Assembly (NCBI RefSeq): GCF_046237605.1
Contig: NZ_CP143542.1
Location: 1,178,001-1,242,000 of the forward strand
Direction: 5' to 3'
DNA: 64,000 nt
Source: Paraperibacillus marinus
GTDB lineage: Bacteria; Bacillota; Bacilli; Bacillales; DSM-1321
A program made the translations under genes and the position numbers. Shown one piece after another: positions 42,035 to 50,448 of this stretch. The notes beneath the pieces are model-generated. The model saw only the letters and a program-made list of their open reading frames with translations, searched no databases and was not told where the DNA came from. Position 1 is the first letter of the stretch. Every line of letters starts with the position of its first letter.

Positions 42035-43165
42035 ATGAACGGCAAGGATCCAAGGAAAGAACATATTAAGCAGCAGCTTTTAAAGCGGGAAAGCGAAGCA
42101 AAGACAGTCCGGCGGATTGTTTTGTATTCGGTCCTGGCTGTTCTGCTGTTGATTGCGGTCATAGCAGCGGGAGGGTACTTTTATGTCCAGTCCGCTTTAA
42201 AGCCCGCTGATCCGGGGAATAAAGAGACAACGAATGTCCAAATCCCCATCGGTTCGAGTGTATCGGGCATTTCAAGCATATTGGAAGATCAGGGAATCAT
42301 TAAAGATGCCCGTGTATTTCGTTATTATGTGAAATTCAAGAATGAAACAGGCTTTCAGGCGGGGGATTATAAATTTTCGCCATCAATGAAATTGAAAGAA
42401 ATAACAGCCAGTTTGAAGACGGGAAAGGTTATGCAGAGTGCAGCCCTGAAGATTACCATTCCTGAGGGGAAGCAGCTGGACCAGATAGCGGGCATTCTGG
42501 CTGAAAAGACAAAGCTTGAGAAGAAGGATATCTGGAAAACCCTGAACAGCAGGGCGTTTGTTGGTAAGATGCAGGCCATTTATCCGGATCTTCTTAAGCC
42601 TGAGATAATGGCTAAGAACATTAAGTATCCACTGGAAGGCTACTTATTTCCCGCCACCTATTCCTATTACGAAAAAGAGCCGACTCTGGAGGATCTTATT
42701 CAGCCGATGTTAAAAAAGCAAAATGAGATCATCCTTCAGTATCAGGAAAGCATGGCCAAAAAGAAGCTTACACCGCATAAGCTGCTGACCATGGCTTCAC
42801 TGATCGAGGAAGAGGCCACAGAGAAGACGCACAGGGAGTCGATTTCCTCTGTCTTTTATAACAGGCTGGATGCCGGCATGAAGCTTCAGACGGACCCTAC
42901 AGTCCTGTATGCGAAGGGAAGTCACCAAAAGCGGGTATTCTACAAAGATCTTGAAGTAAAATCCCCGTATAATACCTACGTTAATACAGGGCTGCCGCCC
43001 GGGCCGATTGCCAATGCCGGTGTGAGCTCCATTGAGGCTGCACTGAATCCTGCAGATACGGATTATCTGTACTTCCTGGCAGCGGCGGATGGAAAGGTAT
43101 ACTTTTCTAAAAGCCTGGATGAGCATAACAAGCTTAAGAAAGAACATATTACTAGTAAAAAATAG
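42035..43165 (+). CDS. mltG: MltG, endolytic transglycosylase (YrrL)
   Basis: A membrane-bound lytic transglycosylase that cuts nascent glycan strands. Of 376 residues, a short cytoplasmic segment precedes one transmembrane helix (VLYSVLAVLLLIAVIAAGG, about 30-48); a LysM-like subdomain (IPIGSSVSGISSILEDQGI) and the catalytic YceG domain follow, with the catalytic Glu in ASLIEEEA (about 254) and GLPPGPIANAGVSSIEAALNP. AGGGG is 6 bases upstream. Confidence 0.94.
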   Translation: MNGKDPRKEHIKQQLLKRESEAKTVRRIVLYSVLAVLLLIAVIAAGGYFYVQSALKPADPGNKETTNVQIPIGSSVSGISSILEDQGIIKDARVFRYYVKFKNETGFQAGDYKFSPSMKLKEITASLKTGKVMQSAALKITIPEGKQLDQIAGILAEKTKLEKKDIWKTLNSRAFVGKMQAIYPDLLKPEIMAKNIKYPLEGYLFPATYSYYEKEPTLEDLIQPMLKKQNEIILQYQESMAKKKLTPHKLLTMASLIEEEATEKTHRESISSVFYNRLDAGMKLQTDPTVLYAKGSHQKRVFYKDLEVKSPYNTYVNTGLPPGPIANAGVSSIEAALNPADTDYLYFLAAADGKVYFSKSLDEHNKLKKEHITSKK

Positions 43166-43179
43166 CAAAAGACTAAGAT

Positions 43180-43211
43180 GGGGAGAGTTTATTCACTTTC
43201 TCCCTCTTTTT
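43180..43211 (+). terminator. Probable terminator after mltG
   Basis: ggggag (43180-43185) pairs with ctccc (43200-43204), followed by TCTTTTTAT. Confidence 0.6.
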
Positions 43212-43297
43212 ATGTTAAAATATTCGGAGTGATTTTTGGCGGTCTTGCCTTGCCCTTACCTGCATAATAGATCGTCTTGTAGCTTGGAGGAAAGAAG

Positions 43298-43939
43298 ATG
43301 GATGAAAAAGTAGAAGAATATCTTCAGTCCTTGATACCGGAGCCGGCACCATTGTTCGCTGAGATGGAAAAGTATGCAGAAGATAATGGAGTGCCGATCA
43401 TGGAAAAGGCAGGGATGGAAGCACTCCTTCAATTCTTAAGGCTTCATGGCTCCAAAAGGATCCTGGAGGTAGGGACTGCGATTGGATATTCGGCCTTAAG
43501 GATGTCGGACGCATTGCCCGAGGCAAGGATTGTGACCCTGGAGCGGGATGAGGAAAGAATTTCACTAGCCAGGGAATACATCACGAGGGCCGCAAATCCG
43601 CAGGCGGTGAAAATCATTGCCGGCGATGCTTTGGATACGTACGCAGAAGCAGAGGCGGAAGGGCCGTTTGACACCGTCTTCATCGATGCCGCAAAAGGCC
43701 AGTACCGAAAATTTTTCGAGCTGTATGAGCCGCTTCTGGACAAGGGCGGGCTGATTGTTACAGACAACGTTCTATTCAAGGGCCTGGTTGCTGCAAACAT
43801 AAAAGAAATTGAACAAAAAAGGATCAGGAGCCTTGTCAGGAAAATCAAGGACTTCAACGAATGGCTTATGAATCATGCGTCCTACGATACGGTGATTCTT
43901 CCCATAGGGGACGGCGTGGCAATAAGCAAGAGGAAATGA
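43298..43939 (+). CDS. trmR: TrmR (YrrM), tRNA 5-hydroxyuridine methyltransferase
   Basis: A SAM-dependent class I O-methyltransferase; B. subtilis YrrM (TrmR) converts ho5U34 to mo5U34 in tRNA. The 213-residue protein has the SAM motif KRILEVGTAIGYSALRMSDALP, EARIVTLERDEERIS and FDTVFIDAAKGQYRKFFELYEPLL with the metal-binding Asp. TGGAGGAA is upstream. In B. subtilis it is followed by yrrN and yrrO, which supply ho5U; both are absent here, and udk follows after 150 bases. Confidence 0.88.
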   Translation: MDEKVEEYLQSLIPEPAPLFAEMEKYAEDNGVPIMEKAGMEALLQFLRLHGSKRILEVGTAIGYSALRMSDALPEARIVTLERDEERISLAREYITRAANPQAVKIIAGDALDTYAEAEAEGPFDTVFIDAAKGQYRKFFELYEPLLDKGGLIVTDNVLFKGLVAANIKEIEQKRIRSLVRKIKDFNEWLMNHASYDTVILPIGDGVAISKRK

Positions 43940-44089
43940 GCCGTGCCGGCAGGTTTTAAGAATGTTTAGAAGGTTATAAGGTATAAGGAGACATGGGCAG
44001 GGTAACATAGCAAAAAGACCCGCTGTGGAACCATGGTTTTGAAGCCTGTTTTATCCAATGCTTATTCGAGATAGAGAAGGAGATTTAAA

Positions 44090-44725
44090 ATGAGTAAAAA
44101 ACCGGTAGTAATTGGTGTTGCGGGAGGGTCCGGTTCTGGCAAGACGAGCGTAACGAAGGCAATATACAGAAGCTTCCAGGGGCATTCCATTCTCATGCTT
44201 GAACAGGATTATTACTACAAGGACCAAAGCGAGCTGCCGTTTGAAGAAAGGCTTCAGACAAACTATGACCACCCGCTTGCCTTTGATAATGACCTGCTCA
44301 TTGAGCACCTGAATAAGCTGCTTGCCTATGAAGGGATAGATAAGCCGGTCTATGATTATGCGCTCCACACCCGTTCGAGGGATATCATCCCTGTTGAACC
44401 AAAGGATGTCATCATTCTGGAAGGAATTCTTGTGCTGGAGGATGAAAGGCTGAGGAACCTGATGGATATTAAGCTTTTTGTGGACACCGATGCTGACATC
44501 AGGATTCTTAGGAGAATGGTCCGTGACATCAATGAAAGGGGACGGACCATTGAATCTGTTGTTGATCAATATTTAAGCGTCGTGCGGCCAATGCACAATC
44601 AGTTTATTGAACCCACAAAGCGCTATGCCGATATTATCATCCCAGAGGGCGGCCAGAATCATGTGGCAATCGACCTCATGGTCACAAAAATAAAGACTAT
44701 CCTTGAAGAAAAGTCTTTTTTATAA
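44090..44725 (+). CDS. udk: Udk, uridine/cytidine kinase
   Basis: Phosphorylates uridine and cytidine in pyrimidine salvage. The 211-residue product has the P-loop GVAGGSGSGKTSVTKAIY, the substrate region DYYYKDQSELPFEER and YDHPLAFDNDLL, and the lid RRMVRDINERGRTIESV. AGGAGATT precedes the ATG. A weak hairpin and T-stretch (about 44752-44772) may terminate it; greA follows after an AT-rich 239-base gap. Confidence 0.96.
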   Translation: MSKKPVVIGVAGGSGSGKTSVTKAIYRSFQGHSILMLEQDYYYKDQSELPFEERLQTNYDHPLAFDNDLLIEHLNKLLAYEGIDKPVYDYALHTRSRDIIPVEPKDVIILEGILVLEDERLRNLMDIKLFVDTDADIRILRRMVRDINERGRTIESVVDQYLSVVRPMHNQFIEPTKRYADIIIPEGGQNHVAIDLMVTKIKTILEEKSFL

Positions 44726-44855
44726 TAACATTGCATAAATAAAGATATGCCAAAGGTCTGAAAGCCTTTTCCTGTGTCATCCATTTTTTTGAAAATTTCA
44801 TAAAAAAGGTAGACAAAAATAGAAAAAGGCAATAATCTTACAAATAAGAGACAAA

Positions 44856-44891
44856 TGCGCGCCCGTCAAAAGGCGCGCACCTTGTATATTT
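44856..44891 (+). terminator. Perfect-stem hairpin upstream of greA
   Basis: tgcgcgcc (44856-44863), an 8-base loop, ggcgcgca (44872-44879), then ccttgtatattttt. The T-run is displaced by 8 bases, so it may be a weak terminator or a leader structure. A palindromic gtacgtac follows. Confidence 0.45.
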
Positions 44892-44964
44892 TTATGTGTA
44901 CGTACATATATAACTCACAATATCTACATGGGGAATTGTGAAAGACTAGAAGGAGTGAAGGATT

Positions 44965-45441
44965 GTGGCTATAGAAAAAGTATTCCCGATGACCAAGCAG
45001 GGAAAAGAAAAGCTCGAGCAGGAGCTTGAATATTTAAAAAGTGTAAAACGTAAGGAAGTTGTTGAAAGAATCAAGATTGCGAGGAGCTTTGGCGATCTGT
45101 CCGAGAATTCCGAGTATGATTCTGCGAAGGAAGAGCAGGCATTCGTCGAAGGACGTATCACTACACTTGAAAATATGGTCCGCAACGCTAAGATCATCGA
45201 GGAAGATGATCTTAATTCAGATACAGTATCCCTGGGTAAATCTGTTACATTTGTCGAGCTTCCGGATGGGGAAGAAGAAACATATACCATTGTGGGAAGC
45301 GCTGAAGCAGATCCTTTCGAGGGGAAAATCTCCAACGACTCACCGATTGCCAAGAGTCTGATCGGCAAAAAGGTCGGAGACGAAGTTACTGTACAGACAC
45401 CAGGCGGAGATATGTTCGTCCGGATCGTAACCATTAGCTGA
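44965..45441 (+). CDS. greA: GreA, transcript cleavage factor
   Basis: Rescues backtracked RNA polymerase by stimulating its intrinsic cleavage. The 158-residue protein has the N-terminal coiled coil with the acidic tip ARSFGDLSENSEYDSAKEEQ and the C-terminal FKBP-like domain (VGDEVTVQTPGGDMFVRIV). A GTG start follows AAGGAGTGAAGG. A hairpin that also covers the pbpI ribosome binding site follows. Confidence 0.97.
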   Translation: MAIEKVFPMTKQGKEKLEQELEYLKSVKRKEVVERIKIARSFGDLSENSEYDSAKEEQAFVEGRITTLENMVRNAKIIEEDDLNSDTVSLGKSVTFVELPDGEEETYTIVGSAEADPFEGKISNDSPIAKSLIGKKVGDEVTVQTPGGDMFVRIVTIS

Positions 45442-45460
45442 TATAGCCGATTAAAAACAA

Positions 45461-45495
45461 AGCACCGAGTCAACACTGTTGATGAGGTGTTTTTA
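45461..45495 (+). terminator. Terminator overlapping the pbpI ribosome binding site
   Basis: caccgagtcaac pairs imperfectly (9 of 12) with gttgatgaggtg (45478-45489), followed by TTTTTA. The downstream arm contains GAGGTG, the ribosome binding site of the ATG at 45498. Confidence 0.65.
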
Positions 45496-45497
45496 TT

Positions 45498-47264
45498 ATG
45501 GCCGTAAGACGGATTAAATTCATCGGGACCGCTTGTATTCTGTTATTTATCTTCCTTTTGGGAAGGCTTGTTCAGGTTCAGCTGCTTCAGGCAGAGTCTT
45601 TCACCGACCGCCGTATCAATCTGATGGAAGCGAGCGTTAACCAGAGGATACAGGTGCTGCCCATTGATAATGGAAGAGGGAAGTTTCTTGATAAGGATGG
45701 AGTGCCGCTTGGACACATAACGATACCGACACTTGTGCTGTTCCCGTTCTTGAAGCAGATGGACTGGCCGGCACGGGAGGTGTCAGAAGCTGCCGAAATT
45801 CAGGAAGAAGACCTGCTGAATGCGGTAAAGAATGCAAAGAAGCCATTTGCATATGGAGGTAAGCATCCCGTCACCCTGACAGACGCCCAGATGGAGAAAA
45901 TCAACTCGTTGAAAATACCGGGTGTTTTTGCTGTCAGGCAGAGCTTTAAGAAGAAAATGCCCGCCGAGCATCTGATCGGTACCTTGACCAAAGCCCAGAG
46001 CCAAAAGGAGAAACTTTACCGTGACCGGAACCTTCCTCCCGGCATCGAGGTCGGCAATACAGGGCTCCAGGCTGCCTTTGATGAATTTCTGCTGTCAGAG
46101 GGGGAATCAAAGCTCATTTATCATGTAGACGGCAGGGGCGGTCCGCTCTTTGGCGTGGACGTAAAGTACAGTGAGCCGGCAAATCCGTTATATCCTGTCT
46201 CAGTCGTTACGACGATAGACAGTGATTTGCAGCATATTGCGGAGACCCTTGTGGATCAGCATGAGGTAAAAAATGGGGGAATGATTCTGCTTGATATAGA
46301 ATCAAGTGAAATCCGGGCAGTTGTGTCAAGACCGGCCATCAGCAAAAATGATCCCAATGCCCACTCTGAAAATAAGATGTTCAGCCAGGAAAAAATAGGT
46401 TCTGTCTTCAAGACGGTAGTGGCAGCGGCAGCCATTGATCATGGGCTGGCCAAAAATGGACGGCAGTTTGACTGTTCGCTTACAATAAATGGAACCACGG
46501 ATAAGAAGCGCCCGCTTGGCTACCTGAATTTTGAAGAAAGCTTCGCCCAGAGCTGTAACAGGACATTTGGGGAATTGGCAGGGGAATTGGCAAAAAAAGA
46601 TCCGAAAATTATAGAAGAATATGCAAGGAAGCTGCATCTTGTTGGTTTAACAGGCTGGCAGGGGCAGATATTTCACTCTGAGATAAAGCAGCTATATCAA
46701 GAAGATAGCGGGATAGTCTGGGATAAAAAGGCAGACAAACAGAACAGCCGGCTTGCTGCCCATACCGGTATCGGACAGCAGGATGTCCAGGTCACCCCGC
46801 TTGCTGCCGCCAATATGATGGCGGAGATTGCCCGGGGCGGGAAGGCGATGATGGTCAAGGCGGTAAGCAGGGTTGAATTTAAGGATGGATCAACCGCAGC
46901 CCTTTTCACCCGGCAGAATATGAGCGGTGGGATCTCGCCTTATACTGCGATCAAGCTTCAGGCTATGCTGAGGGAAGTTGTAACTTCAGGCAAGGGGACA
47001 GGCAGGGCCTTTCAGGGGCTCCCATATGAGGTGGCAGGGAAATCAGGAACTGCCCAGACAGGCAAAAAACAGAATGGTGAAGAATTATATAATAAATGGT
47101 TTGCAGGATATTTCCCTTTTAAAAATCCTAAATACGCCCTGGTGGCTGTCAACCTTGATGTACCTGAAAACAAGGGAGGGATTAATCCGTTATTTTACGA
47201 TATGGTAAAAGAAATATACCGGCAGGAGAACGAAGGAAAAGGCGGCAAAGGAACAGAAAGATAA
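45498..47264 (+). CDS. pbpI: PbpI (YrrR), class B penicillin-binding protein PBP4b
   Basis: A transpeptidase, forespore-expressed in B. subtilis. Of 588 residues, an N-terminal membrane anchor (FIGTACILLFIFLLGRLVQVQLL) precedes a PBP dimerisation domain (to about 220) and the transpeptidase domain with active-site SVFK (in KIGSVFKTV), SCN and KSGTAQ motifs. No PASTA domains are present. The ribosome binding site lies in the greA terminator arm. A family 2 repeat follows the stop. Confidence 0.9.
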   Translation: MAVRRIKFIGTACILLFIFLLGRLVQVQLLQAESFTDRRINLMEASVNQRIQVLPIDNGRGKFLDKDGVPLGHITIPTLVLFPFLKQMDWPAREVSEAAEIQEEDLLNAVKNAKKPFAYGGKHPVTLTDAQMEKINSLKIPGVFAVRQSFKKKMPAEHLIGTLTKAQSQKEKLYRDRNLPPGIEVGNTGLQAAFDEFLLSEGESKLIYHVDGRGGPLFGVDVKYSEPANPLYPVSVVTTIDSDLQHIAETLVDQHEVKNGGMILLDIESSEIRAVVSRPAISKNDPNAHSENKMFSQEKIGSVFKTVVAAAAIDHGLAKNGRQFDCSLTINGTTDKKRPLGYLNFEESFAQSCNRTFGELAGELAKKDPKIIEEYARKLHLVGLTGWQGQIFHSEIKQLYQEDSGIVWDKKADKQNSRLAAHTGIGQQDVQVTPLAAANMMAEIARGGKAMMVKAVSRVEFKDGSTAALFTRQNMSGGISPYTAIKLQAMLREVVTSGKGTGRAFQGLPYEVAGKSGTAQTGKKQNGEELYNKWFAGYFPFKNPKYALVAVNLDVPENKGGINPLFYDMVKEIYRQENEGKGGKGTER

Positions 47265-47283
47265 TGGAAAAGCCTTTTTTATT

Positions 47284-47720
47284 GAGTCTTTTCTAAGTTC
47301 TGTGTGGAAATCAAATAATTAAGCAAGTGGACTTCCGCTTCAGGTGAGACTCCTGGTCCGCCTAGACTTTCCACCTTCGAATCATAAGTCAAACAGACCC
47401 TGGGAAGAAGAACGCTTCCCCCGGTCTGCTCGCTTTATGCAGCTTACGCATAAGCGCGACTAAGCTTCTGTCTTCTTTATCGGGTTTCTGCCTGCCAAAG
47501 TAGTTTGTTCTAATTTAAAGTGTTAAACATTGTGCAGTTAATATTATCTAATTTAGCAGGCACCGTTCTCCGCTTTTCATTGCGGGAGCAGCGGGACAGG
47601 TGAGGCCCCGAAAGGCAAAGCCGGGGAGGGTGACCGCCCGCCCCGCGCAGTTGGAGTGCCTGCAGGTGGAAATCCACTTTCTTGTTCAATAACCAGAATA
47701 TATGCGGAAATAACCTTTTT
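47284..47720 (+). repeat. Intergenic repeat family 2, copy 2, with an insertion
   Basis: Left part gagtcttttcta ... caagtggacttccgcttcag ... gagactcctg (47284-47355); right part cgggagcagcgggacagg ... gagtgcctgcagg ... actttcttgttcaataacc (about 47582-47714). About 225 bases with no counterpart in the other copies separate the halves (47356-47580), including a hairpin at 47394-47428. No gene is seen in the 545-base gap. Confidence 0.75.
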
Positions 47721-47809
47721 CTTAGAAGCATGGCGCTAATCATGTTAAGATAGAAGCGAATAACAGCAGGCAGAGCTCTTGCCTGCCTGGGATAAGCGGG
47801 GGGATTTTT

Positions 47810-48448
47810 TTGGAGCGGGACTTGAATAACAATTCGCGTTTGGATAAAACCAAACAGAAAAAAGCAAACCGGATTTATAATTTCCTGATCATCATCGTTT
47901 CTATACTGATATTGTCGGTTGCCGGCTTCATTTTCCTGGGAGGAAAAGAAGACAAAAGTGTTGAGAAGAGTACGTCAGGACAGAAGGCCGAGACAGCTGC
48001 CAAACCAGATAAGGGCAATGATGAAAAAGCCAGCCCGGAAAAAGAGGATAGCGCAGCAGACCTTCCAGAAAAGGATCCTGAGGAAGAGAAAAAAGATCCT
48101 GATAAGGTGACCGAAGTTCCTGATGATTCACCGAATGTAAAAAGATCTTATGTGAATGAATCATGGAAACCGGTGGGAACCTCACAGCAGGGTGAGCATA
48201 CGGCCACTTATGAAAAGGGTTCTGCAGACTGGGTTGAAATGGAAAAGGCGCTTGCATATGGCGCGAAAATCGACCCTGGCAATCTTACTGTATGGTGGAT
48301 AGAGAATAATGGGTCGCCAAACAGTGCAGCCGGGACTGTTTCAGCCAGTGACAGCGACCAGGCCTACCGGGTTTTCATTGAATGGGTAGACGGACAGGGC
48401 TGGAAACCGGTGAAGGTGCAGGAACTGAAAGTGAATGATAAAAAATAA
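47810..48448 (+). CDS. yrrS: YrrS, DUF1510 membrane-anchored protein
   Basis: A 212-residue single-pass protein: a basic cytoplasmic N-terminus, a transmembrane helix (FLIIIVSILILSVAGFIFLGG, about 24-44), a low-complexity acidic Lys/Glu/Pro linker (about 45-110), and a C-terminal DUF1510 domain (SWKPVGTSQQGEH ... WVEMEKALAYG). Function unknown; it neighbours pbpI in B. subtilis. The TTG at 47810 has CGGGGGGAT 6-7 bases upstream. Confidence 0.85.
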   Translation: MERDLNNNSRLDKTKQKKANRIYNFLIIIVSILILSVAGFIFLGGKEDKSVEKSTSGQKAETAAKPDKGNDEKASPEKEDSAADLPEKDPEEEKKDPDKVTEVPDDSPNVKRSYVNESWKPVGTSQQGEHTATYEKGSADWVEMEKALAYGAKIDPGNLTVWWIENNGSPNSAAGTVSASDSDQAYRVFIEWVDGQGWKPVKVQELKVNDKK

Positions 48449-48480
48449 AGGGAGGCGTGCGCAGCGCCCCTCTATTTTTT
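48449..48480 (+). terminator. Terminator after yrrS
   Basis: gggaggcg (about 48450) pairs with cgcccctc (about 48464-48471), with a bulge, followed by a T-run at 48474-48480. It overlaps the end of the convergent yrzA. Confidence 0.75.
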
Positions 48481-48678
48481 TGCTTTAAAATGGACGGCAG
48501 CACTGTAGAACCTCCTGCCTTCTTCGGAAACATGCATCTGATGGGAAACAGAATGAACCTGAAGTAAAATGGCTTTATTCACTTCTATTTGTGATTGAAT
48601 CTTTTCTTCCAATTCCTTGATAGATAAAGCTTCAAAAAACTCTATTTTGTCTTCCATGATCTCAATCTGGAAATTCAA
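48472..48678 (-). CDS. yrzA: YrzA, DUF2536 small protein
   Basis: A 68-residue protein with the DUF2536 pattern IEFFEALSIKELEEKIQSQIEVNKAI then HSVSHQM and a C-terminal FYSAAVHFKAKK. The TTG at 48678 has AGGGGGTGATC upstream; the longer ORF start has none. Function unknown. It is convergent with yrrS and sits between yrrS and yrrT, as in B. subtilis. Confidence 0.82.
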   Translation of the reverse strand: MNFQIEIMEDKIEFFEALSIKELEEKIQSQIEVNKAILLQVHSVSHQMHVSEEGRRFYSAAVHFKAKK

Positions 48679-48727
48679 TACGATCACCCCCTGCCAGTAA
48701 GTATATCTTAACAACTGAATAAAATCC

Positions 48728-48795
48728 TTGCTATATAGAACCGGAACCGTTTATTATTTAAAACATAGTATATCTATAGGAATAATAAAATTAAG
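48728..48795 (+). promoter_or_regulatory. yrrT promoter with probable CymR operator
   Basis: TTGCTA (48728-48733), an 18-base spacer and TATTAT (48752-48757), followed by an AT-rich element containing tataggaataat (48775-48786), which resembles the ATAGGAATT-type core of CymR sites in B. subtilis. A repressor here would block the promoter. Confidence 0.55.
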
Positions 48796-48807
48796 AAGGT
48801 GTTTAAG

Positions 48808-49449
48808 ATGGGGCGGGAGTTTGTGGAATTATTCAATGAGTGGGCAAGCACGTATGATGATACCGTGACAGGCCATGATATAGAATATCGCAAGGTTTTT
48901 GAACATTATGATGAAATTCTGGGCCGGGTGGCAGCCAAGGTTTCTGGGCAGGTCATAGAATTCGGACCGGGAACCGGGAATCTCACCAGCATATTATTGG
49001 AAAGGGGATGCAGGGTGACAGCTGTCGAACCCTCGCCGTCCATGAGACGTAAAATGATTGAAAAATTAGGCGGGCAGGTCCGGGTCCTCGATGGGGATTT
49101 TCTTGCCTTTGAGACAGGAATAATGACCGATGCTTTTGTCAGTTCCTATGCCTTCCATCATTTGACCGATGCTGAAAAGGAGCAGGCCGTCAAACTTTAT
49201 GGCAGCCTCCTGAGTAAAGGTGGTAAAATAGTTTTTGCCGATACGATGTATGAATCAAATGCTGACTATCAAAGGGCAGTGGCAGAGGCTGAACGGGCAG
49301 GCTATTATAATCTGGCGCAGGATCTGAAGTCGGAGTATTATACGACCATCCCCTTCTTAAAGAGTATATTACATGCCTATGGCTTTACCGCTTCCTTTGA
49401 ACGATGCAATGAATTTGTCTGGATAGTAGAGGCGGAAAAACAGAATTGA
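48808..49449 (+). CDS. yrrT: YrrT, SAM-dependent methyltransferase of the methionine salvage operon
   Basis: A 213-residue class I methyltransferase of the YrrT family with the SAM loop VIEFGPGTGNLTSILLERG (about 48-66), VTAVEPSPSMR and the post-motif FVSSYAFHHLTDAEK. The substrate is unknown; it heads the B. subtilis operon converting methionine to cysteine, and produces SAH for mtnN. The ATG at 48808 has AGAAGGTG upstream. Confidence 0.9.
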   Translation: MGREFVELFNEWASTYDDTVTGHDIEYRKVFEHYDEILGRVAAKVSGQVIEFGPGTGNLTSILLERGCRVTAVEPSPSMRRKMIEKLGGQVRVLDGDFLAFETGIMTDAFVSSYAFHHLTDAEKEQAVKLYGSLLSKGGKIVFADTMYESNADYQRAVAEAERAGYYNLAQDLKSEYYTTIPFLKSILHAYGFTASFERCNEFVWIVEAEKQN

Positions 49450-49464
49450 AATGAGGTTGTCCCC

Positions 49465-50157
49465 ATGAAAGCAGCAATAATAGGAGCGATGGAAGAAGAA
49501 GTATCCATACTTAGAGATCAAGTAGAAAACCTGACACAGGAAACGATAGCAGGCTGTGAATTCAATATGGGAACATTGAATGGCAAGGAAATCATCCTGC
49601 TTAAATCAGGCATCGGAAAGGTCAATGCGGCCGTGTCAACGGCAATCCTGCTTGAAAGATACAAGCCGGATGTGATCATCAATACCGGCTCTGCAGGCGG
49701 ATTCCTTTCTTCCCTTGAGGTTGGGGATGTTGTGATTTCCTCCGAAGTCCGCCACCATGACGTAGATGTAACAGCTTTTGGTTATGAATACGGCCAGGTA
49801 CCCCAGCTTCCAGCAGCCTTTCTTGCTGATGATAAATTAGTGAAGGCAGCTGAAGAAGCAGCAGGTGAAATTGAAGGTATCCAGGTGGTAAAGGGTTTGA
49901 TTGCGACTGGTGATTCATTTATGAGCGACAGCAGCAGAGTCGAATTTGTCAGAGAGAAATTCCCTCAGCTTTATGCAGCAGAGATGGAGGCTGCAGCGAT
50001 AGCCCAGACAGCTTACCAGTTCGGTGTCCCATTTGTGGTCATCCGTTCCCTGTCAGATATCGCCGGCAAGGAATCCGATATCTCCTTTGATAAATTCCTT
50101 GTGACAGCAGCAAAAAATTCAGCCCGCCTGGTTACAAAAATCGTTGACCGTCTTTAA
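49465..50157 (+). CDS. mtnN: MtnN (Pfs), MTA/SAH nucleosidase
   Basis: Cleaves adenine from 5'-methylthioadenosine and S-adenosylhomocysteine. The 230-residue product has MKAAIIGAMEEEVSIL (catalytic Glu), KSGIGKVNAAVSTAILL, INTGSAGGF, the substrate motif AAEMEAAAIAQ and the catalytic Asp in RSLSDIAGKE. It is the second gene after yrrT; a family 2 repeat separates it from mccA. Confidence 0.96.
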   Translation: MKAAIIGAMEEEVSILRDQVENLTQETIAGCEFNMGTLNGKEIILLKSGIGKVNAAVSTAILLERYKPDVIINTGSAGGFLSSLEVGDVVISSEVRHHDVDVTAFGYEYGQVPQLPAAFLADDKLVKAAEEAAGEIEGIQVVKGLIATGDSFMSDSSRVEFVREKFPQLYAAEMEAAAIAQTAYQFGVPFVVIRSLSDIAGKESDISFDKFLVTAAKNSARLVTKIVDRL

Positions 50158-50159
50158 TC

Positions 50160-50330
50160 AAGACTCTTTTCTAAAAAAATGCTGTTTTAAATCAGTGCTC
50201 TGAGCATATTAAAACCTATAGCAAGTGGACTTCCGCTTCAGGCGCGAGACTCCTGAGGAAAGCGAGTGCCTGCAGCGGAAATCAACTTTCTTGTTTAACA
50301 GCCACAATGTTTACAAAAACAGCCTTAATC
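50160..50330 (+). repeat. Intergenic repeat family 2, copy 3
   Basis: Begins directly after the mtnN stop with agactcttttctaaaa. The core has imperfect inverted ends: aagtggacttccgct (50223-50237) against agcggaaatcaactt (50274-50288), 13 of 15 complementary. It shares aaagcgagtgcctgcagcgg with copy 1 and ends near caaaaacagcc. Confidence 0.82.
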
Positions 50331-50448
50331 AAAGTTAACAGGAACTCTCCAAAAAATTGGATACACCCGGATTTTGGAGGAGCAGCTGGTTTAGCTGCAA
50401 AAAAAATAGAATAAAGTTAGTTATCAACCATTTAAAGGGAGCATTCAT

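Noticed and set aside
50383..50410. gcagct-gcagct hairpin with an A-run before mccA, considered as a terminator
   Set aside because: On the plus strand the hairpin is followed by A, not T, and on the minus strand the T-run precedes the hairpin.
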